Below, piece after piece: positions 7,486 to 14,299 of a stretch of DNA of 19,185 nt (within the stretch, counting starts at the first letter, position 1; every line of letters begins with the position of its first letter). Origin of the DNA: Clostridium sp. CAG:411. Its GTDB lineage: Bacteria; Bacillota; Clostridia; Lachnospirales; Lachnospiraceae. Made by a program: the position numbers and the translations under genes. The notes under the pieces are model-generated. The model saw only the letters and a list, made by a program, of their open reading frames with translations. It did not search any database and was not told the DNA's origin. The stretch spans positions 1 through 19,185 of the forward strand of contig FR899673.1 in NCBI GenBank assembly GCA_000437275.1, read 5' to 3'.

Positions 7486-8112
7486 TTATTCCTCTTTTAT
7501 ACTGTATGATAACCGCATCAAACTATCTGCCAGATGTACATTTTCTACTTTCACTTCTTCTGGTAAATGTAAATCAGTCGGTGCAAAATTCCATATGGTA
7601 CGTGCTCCCCATTTTACCAGCGATGCTGCAAGTTCTGGTGCGTGTTCCTTCGGAATTGTAATTGCTGCAATATCCACCGTATTTTTTTTCATATATGACT
7701 CTAACTCTGAAACATCTGAAATCTTTATTCCCCTGATTTCTGTTCCTATCAAAGATTCTTTCTTATCAAACATCCGCTCTAAAACAAAACCCAATTTTTC
7801 AAAATCTGTATAATTTGCAATTGCCTGTCCTAAATTTCCTGCACCAATTACAATCATATGATATTTTCTAGTAAGACCTAAGATTTTTCCGATTTCTGTA
7901 TACAAATATTCCACATTATATCCATATCCCTGTTGTCCGAAACCACCAAAATTATTTAAGTCCTGTCTAATTTGTGATGCGGTGACCTGCATCCGCTCAC
8001 TTAGTTCCTTTGACGAAATGCGCTCTACCTGCTTTTCCAATAGTTCTCCTAAATTTCTGTAATATTTGGGCAATCGTTTAATAACAGCCATTGATATTTC
8101 TTTTTCTGCCAC
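7486..8112 (-). CDS. rex: Redox-sensing transcriptional repressor Rex
   Basis: Homodimeric repressor that binds DNA when NADH is low and releases it when NADH rises, controlling fermentation and respiration genes. 208 residues. The N-terminal winged helix (about 1-78) includes the recognition segment ASQIRQDLNNFGGFGQQGYGYNV. The C-terminal Rossmann domain (about 83-200) has GAGNLG at 90-95. C-terminal RLSYSIKEE is the swapped helix region. The GTG start is backed by GGAGGTG 7 nt upstream; the next ATG (codon 8) is less well placed. First gene of the seven-gene operon and divergent from the ABC-F gene. A Rex-type operator overlaps its promoter, indicating autoregulation. Confidence 0.96.
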   Translation of the reverse strand: MAEKEISMAVIKRLPKYYRNLGELLEKQVERISSKELSERMQVTASQIRQDLNNFGGFGQQGYGYNVEYLYTEIGKILGLTRKYHMIVIGAGNLGQAIANYTDFEKLGFVLERMFDKKESLIGTEIRGIKISDVSELESYMKKNTVDIAAITIPKEHAPELAASLVKWGARTIWNFAPTDLHLPEEVKVENVHLADSLMRLSYSIKEE

Positions 8113-8184
8113 ATTTTCACCTCCAGATTTTAACTATAACTATTTTCTCTGCTGTAAAGAAAACGCTTTCTTATGATTAAGAAT

Positions 8185-8213
8185 ATTATATAAAATTGTG
8201 AAATCCTTGTCAA
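8185..8213 (-). promoter_or_regulatory. Consensus SigA promoter for the rex operon
   Basis: On the minus strand TTGACA (8213-8208), a 17-nt spacer and TATAAT (8190-8185) form a perfect match to consensus. Transcription would start near 8178, giving a leader of about 65 nt. Confidence 0.85.
8196..8213. promoter_or_regulatory. Probable Rex operator
   Basis: Plus-strand TTGTGAAATCCTTGTCAA is close to the 18-bp Rex pattern TTGTGAA-N4-TTCACAA: the left half is perfect and the right half departs at two of seven positions. It covers the -35 and most of the spacer of the rex promoter, where a bound repressor would block RNA polymerase. Confidence 0.6.
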
Positions 8214-8271
8214 TGACTGCACTTTTTGTCAAAATCTTTCAAATACCTGTTTTGCCTGGTCTACACAAAAT

Positions 8272-8300
8272 TTGACATTCATTTTCATTCCACTTATAAT
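8272..8300 (+). promoter_or_regulatory. Consensus SigA promoter for the ABC-F gene
   Basis: TTGACA (8272-8277), a 17-nt spacer and TATAAT (8295-8300): a perfect consensus promoter giving a leader of about 70 nt. It is about 60 bp from the Rex site, so Rex probably does not repress it directly. Confidence 0.85.
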
Positions 8301-8376
8301 CAAATATGTTTCACTATACTAGAGAATGAGAAACGAATTATGACGGATAAAGAAAACAGAAAGGTTGAATATATTT

Positions 8377-10299
8377 ATGATTTTATCTTGTGCAAATATT
8401 TCAAAAGCATTTGGAACAGATGTAATTCTTTCCGATGTTTCTTTTCATATAAATGAGCGGGAAAAGGTTGCGATTGTCGGACCAAATGGAGCAGGAAAAT
8501 CCACTTTATTTAAGATAATTATGAACGAACTTGCTCCTGATTCTGGTGAAGTTGTTTTTGCCAAAGGAACTTCTGTCGGATATTTGGCTCAGCACCAATC
8601 GCTTTCTTCGGAGCATACAATTTATGATGAATTACTGTCTATGAAGCAGGACATTATTGAACTGGACCACAAAATCAGACAAACAGAACAGGATATGACA
8701 CATCTAAGTGGAGAAAAGTTAGAAAAGCTTTTAGAAAGCTATGCCGCTATGACACACGAATTTGAGCAAAAAAATGGCTATGCCTATCGAAGTGAAATTA
8801 CAGGAGTTCTAAAAGGACTCGGTTTTTCGGAAGAAGATTTTTCAAAACAGACAAACTCGTTGTCGGGAGGACAAAAAACCAGAGTTTCTCTTGGTAAGCT
8901 TCTCCTCTCCAAACCAGATATTATATTGCTGGATGAACCAACAAACCATTTAGATTTAGATTCGATTGCATGGTTAGAGACCTATTTATTAAATTATGAC
9001 GGTACTGTTGTAATTGTTGCGCATGATAGATATTTTTTAGACCGTGTGGTTTCTAAAATTGTGGAAATAGAATCTGGTAAAGCCACTGTTTTTCAGGGGA
9101 ATTATAGTGACTATGCCACTAAAAAAGCGAGCCTTCGGGATGCCGCTTTAAAACAATACTATAATCAGCAACGAGAAATCAAACACCAGGAAGAAGTCAT
9201 CTCCAAACTAAAATCCTTTAATCGTGAAAAATCGATTAAACGAGCAGAAAGCCGCGAAAAAATGTTACAAAAAATGGAACGCATTGACAAACCAATCACC
9301 GAAACGAACATGATGAATCTTAGCTTTGAACCTTCTATTACAAGTGGAAATGATGTGCTTACCGTAAGAGATCTTTCAAAAAGCTTTGATGGCATACAGC
9401 TATTTCATGACATTAATTTCGATATTCGACGCGGAGAACGCGTTTCCATTATCGGGCAAAACGGGACCGGTAAAACAACTATTTTGAAAATGATTACCCA
9501 ACAACTCGCACAGGATACAGGCACAATTAAACTTGGTAGTAATGTGAAAATCAGTTATTACGATCAGGAACATCAAGTATTGGACTTAAATAAAACAATC
9601 TTTGATGAAATACATGATACGTACCCAAATTTAACAGAAACAAAAGTCAGAACAACTTTAGCTGCTTTTTTATTTACCAATGATGATGTATTTAAGTTAA
9701 TTCGAGATATCAGTGGTGGAGAACGTGGACGAGTCTCACTGGCAAAATTGATGTTATCTGAAGCTAATTTCCTAATTCTCGATGAGCCTACCAACCACTT
9801 GGATATGGTCTCAAAAGAATTATTAGAGCAGGCTCTCAATAATTATAAAGGTACTGTTCTTTATGTATCACATGACCGTTATTTTATTAACCAGACGGCA
9901 ACACGTATTCTTGAATTAACAAATAAAGAGATTTTTCAATTTATTGGAAACTATGATTATTATCTTGATAAAAAAGATTCCATCCATGCTGCATCGGACA
10001 CTTATACAGAACAACAAAGAAATAACACAGAGACTGCTCCATCCAATAATAAACTAAACTGGCAGCAACAGAAAGAACAGCAGGCACAACAACGCAAATT
10101 GGAAAATGAAATCAAAAAAATAGAAGATGAAATCTCCGCTTTAGAAACTAGAAACGAGGAGGTAGATGAACTACTTGCAAAAGAAGAAATCTATACGGAT
10201 GTCAACGAACTTTTAAAATACAACGAGGAAAAGGATTCCATTCAGGAACGTTTAGAACAGCTTATGAAAAAATGGGAGGACCTTTCTCAACAATTATAA
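8377..10299 (+). CDS. ABC-F family ATPase, YdiF/Uup-like
   Basis: A soluble protein with two ATP-binding cassettes and no membrane domain; ABC-F proteins act on ribosomes as translation factors or, in some lineages, antibiotic protectors. With this start (640 residues): Walker A GPNGAGKST 35-43, signature LSGGQ 162-166 and LLDEPTNHLD in cassette 1; a charged interdomain linker about 245-310; GQNGTGKTT 360-368, ISGGE 445-449 and LILDEPTNHLD in cassette 2; then a C-terminal coiled coil about 560-635. Similarity along the length, including the ending KWEDLSQQL, is to Bacillus YdiF. Its ATG gives MILSCANISKAFG; a TTG 12 nt earlier is in frame. The Shine-Dalgarno AAAGG is about 12 nt from the ATG, unusually far. 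Probably housekeeping; a resistance role cannot be judged from sequence. Confidence 0.93.
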   Translation: MILSCANISKAFGTDVILSDVSFHINEREKVAIVGPNGAGKSTLFKIIMNELAPDSGEVVFAKGTSVGYLAQHQSLSSEHTIYDELLSMKQDIIELDHKIRQTEQDMTHLSGEKLEKLLESYAAMTHEFEQKNGYAYRSEITGVLKGLGFSEEDFSKQTNSLSGGQKTRVSLGKLLLSKPDIILLDEPTNHLDLDSIAWLETYLLNYDGTVVIVAHDRYFLDRVVSKIVEIESGKATVFQGNYSDYATKKASLRDAALKQYYNQQREIKHQEEVISKLKSFNREKSIKRAESREKMLQKMERIDKPITETNMMNLSFEPSITSGNDVLTVRDLSKSFDGIQLFHDINFDIRRGERVSIIGQNGTGKTTILKMITQQLAQDTGTIKLGSNVKISYYDQEHQVLDLNKTIFDEIHDTYPNLTETKVRTTLAAFLFTNDDVFKLIRDISGGERGRVSLAKLMLSEANFLILDEPTNHLDMVSKELLEQALNNYKGTVLYVSHDRYFINQTATRILELTNKEIFQFIGNYDYYLDKKDSIHAASDTYTEQQRNNTETAPSNNKLNWQQQKEQQAQQRKLENEIKKIEDEISALETRNEEVDELLAKEEIYTDVNELLKYNEEKDSIQERLEQLMKKWEDLSQQL

Positions 10300-10301
10300 T
10301 A

Positions 10302-10352
10302 AAAACCAGAGAGAACTTATCTTATCAACAAGCTTCTCTCTGGTTTTGTTTT
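10302..10352. terminator. Bidirectional intrinsic terminator between convergent genes
   Basis: AAAACCAGAGAGAA (10302-10315) pairs perfectly with TTCTCTCTGGTTTT (10334-10347). T-rich tails follow on both strands: TTTTGTTTT on plus, TTTTTATT on minus. It ends both the ABC-F gene and the convergent kinase cassette. Confidence 0.9.
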
Positions 10353-10860
10353 ACCGAAAACGACTACATTCAAATTTACTTCTTTGTTTTAAATTTTGCA
10401 TAATAAAAGTATATTGTGCCTCTACATCATCTTCATCCGATGGTAAGTCCATTGAAGCAGCAATGTTATTCACCATACGAACGTCTAAATATGGCTTTAA
10501 TTTCTCAAGCAATTCTATTTTTTCACTACTACTCTCCGCATCAAGAAATTGAAAAAATATCGTTTCCGCCCTGCTTTCTTCTTTTTGCGAATTTTCGATT
10601 TTTTCTTCTCCATCTTCTTCAATTTGTGCCTCTACCATTACTTTTGGTTCTTCCAAATTTTCCCGATCTACCAACGTAAACATACACTCTTCTTTAGAAG
10701 TATCAAACAAATTTTCTGAACATACCTGCACTTCAAATGTTCCATATAGTTCTTGAAACACAACTCGGTTTTCTTTCGTTTCATAATCCTTTGCCAATGC
10801 AATAATCTGGCATAATTCTCCACCCTTTTGCTTATATAATTGTCCACTTCTCAATAACAT
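10351..10860 (-). CDS. DUF1653-domain protein with helical C-terminal extension
   Basis: 169 residues from the chosen ATG. The first 65 match the DUF1653 pattern: GQLYKQKGGELCQIIALAKDYETKE then VVFQELYGTFEVQV and ENLF. An acidic linker (about 75-97) leads to a second, mostly helical part (about 98-160) containing FFQFLDAESSSEKIELLEKLKPYLDVRMVNNIAASMDL, which I do not recognise. DUF1653 has no established function. An open frame runs 20 codons further upstream, but those overlap the preceding gene. The chosen ATG follows AGGAAGGG by 8 nt and is 4 nt after the upstream stop, so the two genes are tightly linked. Last gene of the kinase cassette, reaching into the shared terminator. Confidence 0.82.
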   Translation of the reverse strand: MLLRSGQLYKQKGGELCQIIALAKDYETKENRVVFQELYGTFEVQVCSENLFDTSKEECMFTLVDRENLEEPKVMVEAQIEEDGEEKIENSQKEESRAETIFFQFLDAESSSEKIELLEKLKPYLDVRMVNNIAASMDLPSDEDDVEAQYTFIMQNLKQRSKFECSRFR

Positions 10861-10864
10861 CCTT

Positions 10865-11902
10865 TTATCCCTTCCTCTTTTCTGTATTTTTACCTCTATA
10901 TTCCATATAAAATTCCGCATACTCTCTAGAAATCATATTATACTGTACAAGCTGATATATAATTTTTTGAAAGACCTCCTGTTTTTCTTCATGTTCCGCC
11001 AGCGCAGAAAGCAACTCCCGTATTCTTGCATTATATTCATCCTGTGTATATGCGCCTTCTTTTAAAAGCAGGTTTTCTTTGTATATATCTTCGAAATAAC
11101 CACCAAATCGTTTTCTGTCAATCTGTTTGTCTGTCAGCTCTAACCGACACCCTGTTGCCTTTATAATACCTCTTGCCGAACAGGTTGTAATACGAATATC
11201 TTCCCCAATAATAAAAAGATTTTTCATGAATGTCGTTAATCCGTTTACCGTCTTTTTATAGTATTTTGGATACAATTCTCGAAACAGACTACCCAAGAAC
11301 ATAGAATCTTTCACCTTTTTATATTCTTCCATGTCCGTAATAATAACACCTTTTTCATAACGTAATACGCCAGTTTTCTTTCGTGGAACAGTAACTATTC
11401 TAGTCTTTTTTTCCATCAAAAGTAAAAACATATAATTCTTGTCACTCCAAACGTAGGCAGGACATTTGCTAATCTTATATTTTTCTGAGGAATCAATTAA
11501 TACACGATAATTTTCTTTTTTTGCTTTATAGGATACCAAATATTTTTTAATATTTTCCTCCGTATAACGATTCAGTTCATTCTCTTCTCCCTCTTCCAGT
11601 TCCTGCATTTTTCTTTTTTCTGCATTAGCTATCGATTTAGAACGTTCTCCCTGTTTGATAATTGATTTTGCCAATGCATCCTGTTCATTGATTTGCGCAT
11701 TTACATCCTTAAATACGCCTAATTGAGAATATGCAGTGGAAAATATAAAACCACCAAATGCTACATAACCAAATGCCAGACCTGCGCCTACTATACATCC
11801 AGCCAAACATCCTATGGATGCCAGTGTCACAAGAACAATGGTCCACAAATAGGCTTTTGTCTTTGTACTCCCTTTAAACATTGCCCTAATATATTTTTTC
11901 AT
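10865..11902 (-). CDS. Membrane protein of unknown function, possible SHOCT-like motif
   Basis: 345 residues. Two hydrophobic, glycine-rich helices near the N-terminus (about 18-38 and 41-59) form a hairpin that would leave both ends on the same side, probably the cytoplasm. A charged helical stretch (about 65-130) precedes a folded-looking domain (about 131-270) with several beta-type segments. Near the end LLLKEGAYTQDEYNARIRELL (about 278-298) resembles a SHOCT motif. The Shine-Dalgarno AGGGGGC lies just upstream of the ATG. It sits between the kinase-like gene (65-nt gap) and the DUF1653 gene (4-nt gap), so it is a likely partner of both. I do not recognise the family and assign no function. 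Confidence 0.78.
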   Translation of the reverse strand: MKKYIRAMFKGSTKTKAYLWTIVLVTLASIGCLAGCIVGAGLAFGYVAFGGFIFSTAYSQLGVFKDVNAQINEQDALAKSIIKQGERSKSIANAEKRKMQELEEGEENELNRYTEENIKKYLVSYKAKKENYRVLIDSSEKYKISKCPAYVWSDKNYMFLLLMEKKTRIVTVPRKKTGVLRYEKGVIITDMEEYKKVKDSMFLGSLFRELYPKYYKKTVNGLTTFMKNLFIIGEDIRITTCSARGIIKATGCRLELTDKQIDRKRFGGYFEDIYKENLLLKEGAYTQDEYNARIRELLSALAEHEEKQEVFQKIIYQLVQYNMISREYAEFYMEYRGKNTEKRKG

Positions 11903-11967
11903 ACAATAGCCCCCTCTGTCTCGGACTTATATCATTTGTATTCTTTTCAAATACATCCTTCTGCTAA

Positions 11968-14058
11968 TTATTTGTCCATTTCTTTTAATTCCATTGATGT
12001 AATTTGCTTGTCATAGAATGAAAGTATTTGTTCATATGCATTGTTGAACATCTTCTTCACATTCTTATTTTGAAAGCAAGTGATAGCTGTTCCAACTATG
12101 AGAAACAGAATTATTATAACAAAAATCCCCTTCTTTCTTTTTCTCTCCTCTGGGAAAAATGCCATTTTTTGTTCATATGGCTCTTCGTCAATACTTTTAT
12201 CATACTCTACTGTTTTATTCTCCGTCTTTGGCTTATACATCTCACTATCAAAGTCAAAAAATCCACTATATTCATTTTTAGATGCTCTAATTTTTATTTC
12301 TGGTTCCCCATCCACCTCACCTAACATACTTTTTAACAAAACGTTTTGTGCCATTTCCTCTGATGGGGCTTCTTTCTGTTTTTCCTCATTTTTCATTTTT
12401 AGAATATCTTCAAATACCTCATCCAACTTTTCCGCATTAAAATCACCAGAGTAATCTGTAAAATTTTTCACAGGTTCCTGTTCTCTATCGTATATAGGTT
12501 TTCCATCTGCATCTACTAGCTTTTCTTTCACCTCTTTTTTCGCTTCTTTCTCTGCCTCTTCTAATCTTGTAATAGCGGTCTGAAGTTCCTTTGCAGAACC
12601 AGACAAGGTTTCTTCCTCTAAAAGTGATAGTTCTTCTTTTTGCGGAATAGGATCTGCATCTATTTTTTCCTCATTTGCCTTTTCTTCCGCAATTCTTCTT
12701 CGTTCTTCTTCTGCCTTCTTGCGTAGAAGCTCCTTTTGCTCCTCTAACTTTACCTTTGCTTGCTGCTTCTTTTCTTCTTCTATCTCTTTCTGTTTTATAT
12801 CCTCTTCTTGCTTTTTCTGTTGGATTTGGCGTTCCATTTCTTCCTGCTGTCTTTTTTGCCTCTCTCGTTCCTTTTCCTCAGCTTCTTTTCTCTCTTGTTC
12901 TAGTTTACGATTTCTTTCTTCCTCTTGTTTTAACCGTTCTCTTTCTTCTTTTTCTTCTAACTCCCTTTTTTCCTGTTCCTGTCTTTCTATTTCTTTTTGC
13001 TGTGCTTCTTGCTCCTGCCTCCTTCTTTCTGCTTTTTCTATTTCCTCTTTTCTAGCACGTTCCTCTTCCTCCTGTTTTAACCGTGCCTCCTCTTGTTTCT
13101 TATTATCCTCTAGTCTTTTGAATTCTTCTTGTCTCTGCTTTTGTGCATCTTTTTCTGCTACATATTCAGATGGCAGCTCAAAATCTTTTTCTGTCAAATG
13201 ATTTAAGGCTTGAAAAAAATCATCTACCGAGGTAAAACGTTCTTTCGGACGATACGCAATTGCTTGAAAAACCACTTCCACTAACCGTTCCCCTGCACGG
13301 ACAGGTCTTGCAAGTTCTGTTTTGAAGGTTCTATTAGAAAGCTCCTTCGGTGTTTGCATATCGTTTAATAACAAATATAAAATAACTCCCAATGCATAAA
13401 TATCTGTTTCTACCGTATAGTCATACTCTGATAAAATTTCCGGTGCCATATAGGTTCCATCTAATTTTCTATGACTTCTGGACTGAAAGCCCTCAATCTT
13501 TCTTGCCAAAGTAAAGTCAGCCAACATACTATGCCCTTTTTCATCTATAAATATATTTTCGATTTTTAAGTCCTTATGTATAATTCCTTCTTGGTGAGCA
13601 TATTCCAAAATAACAGCAACCTCTTTTACAATGGACACAATCTGCTCATTTGTGATATGTTCCTGTTCTTTCATATAATCCTTTAGATTCTGCTTTTTTT
13701 CCATAAGCAGTATCAAATCATATCCCACATCTTCTTTTCGCTGAAATGCCTCATATTTCTGATAATTCAATATATTAGGTATGTTGTTGAGAATACTGAC
13801 TCGCTCAATCTCGGCTTCTAACACATCTACTACTTCTGAAAAAAATCCACTCATTGCTTCTTGGTTTTCCATAGAAAACTGACTGACATTTTTTCCATCC
13901 GCCTGAAGCTTTGGAACCGATATCACTTTAATTACCGCTGTTTTTGTTCCATTATTAACCTGATACACACTAGATAAATTACCCTCGCATATTAATTGAT
14001 CCACATGCCATTCATCCCAAATTGGTTCGTACCCTTGCAATCTCAATATCTCTTCCAT
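11968..14058 (-). CDS. Transmembrane Ser/Thr protein kinase-like protein, divergent
   Basis: 696 residues. An N-terminal Hanks-type kinase domain (about 15-290) has ATP lysine K44 (AVIKVI), catalytic loop HKDLKIENIF (D163, N168) and TYMAPEIL at 203-209. Departures from consensus: the glycine loop is CEGNLSSVY with one of three glycines, HRD is HKD, and DFG is DFT (181-183). A very charged Glu/Lys/Arg/Gln stretch (about 303-465) should form a long coiled coil or single helix. An acidic region follows, then one membrane helix (about 643-661, GIFVIIILFLIVGTAIT) and a short tail of about 35 residues outside. No PASTA repeats, so it is not a PrkC/Stk1 type. The metal-binding Asp and Asn remain, so activity is possible but unproven. 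First gene of a three-gene cassette. Confidence 0.87.
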   Translation of the reverse strand: MEEILRLQGYEPIWDEWHVDQLICEGNLSSVYQVNNGTKTAVIKVISVPKLQADGKNVSQFSMENQEAMSGFFSEVVDVLEAEIERVSILNNIPNILNYQKYEAFQRKEDVGYDLILLMEKKQNLKDYMKEQEHITNEQIVSIVKEVAVILEYAHQEGIIHKDLKIENIFIDEKGHSMLADFTLARKIEGFQSRSHRKLDGTYMAPEILSEYDYTVETDIYALGVILYLLLNDMQTPKELSNRTFKTELARPVRAGERLVEVVFQAIAYRPKERFTSVDDFFQALNHLTEKDFELPSEYVAEKDAQKQRQEEFKRLEDNKKQEEARLKQEEEERARKEEIEKAERRRQEQEAQQKEIERQEQEKRELEEKEERERLKQEEERNRKLEQERKEAEEKERERQKRQQEEMERQIQQKKQEEDIKQKEIEEEKKQQAKVKLEEQKELLRKKAEEERRRIAEEKANEEKIDADPIPQKEELSLLEEETLSGSAKELQTAITRLEEAEKEAKKEVKEKLVDADGKPIYDREQEPVKNFTDYSGDFNAEKLDEVFEDILKMKNEEKQKEAPSEEMAQNVLLKSMLGEVDGEPEIKIRASKNEYSGFFDFDSEMYKPKTENKTVEYDKSIDEEPYEQKMAFFPEERKRKKGIFVIIILFLIVGTAITCFQNKNVKKMFNNAYEQILSFYDKQITSMELKEMDK

Positions 14059-14150
14059 ATCCTATATCACCCTTATCCCAATATTAGCTACTTTTTCTAT
14101 CGTATCTCTTTTATTTTCTTCTATATTTTACATATACAAAACCCTTTTTA

Positions 14151-14182
14151 TTTATATTACCACAGTAAAAAAGTCAATACAA
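14151..14182 (-). promoter_or_regulatory. Possible promoter for the kinase cassette
   Basis: Two overlapping minus-strand readings: TTGTAT (14182-14177) with a 17-nt spacer to TAATAT (14159-14154), or TTGACT (14177-14172) with a 15-nt spacer to TATAAA (14156-14151). Neither is ideal. The rest of the 240-base gap holds only the carB terminator. Confidence 0.35.
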
Positions 14183-14234
14183 CTGTCACACATCTTTTCG
14201 CGTAAGTATAGAGTTTTGTTGCTTTCCCTGCCTA

Positions 14235-14275
14235 AATAAAAAAGGACCGCCCACAAACTTTGTGCAACGATCCTT
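14235..14275 (-). terminator. Intrinsic terminator after carB
   Basis: On the minus strand AAGGATCG pairs with CGGTCCTT (one G-T wobble), with an inner CACA/TGTG stem, followed by TTTTTTATTT. It lies about 25 nt after the carB stop. Confidence 0.88.
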
Positions 14276-14299
14276 ATATTCTACTTACCAGAACGTAAA

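Noticed and set aside
8340..8456. A 38-codon ORF beginning upstream of the ABC-F start and overlapping it out of frame, possible arrest peptide.
   Set aside because: No convincing Shine-Dalgarno precedes it, and most of it simply reads the ABC-F coding sequence in another frame.
12719..13100. Repetitive-looking CT-rich stretch as a possible DNA repeat array.
   Set aside because: The pattern is the codon bias of a Glu/Lys/Arg-rich helix; no fixed repeat unit is present.
12675..13201. Long plus-strand open frames rich in Ser, Phe and Leu opposite the kinase coiled coil.
   Set aside because: They are antisense readings of the Glu/Lys/Arg-rich coiled-coil codons and have low-complexity products with no ribosome site.
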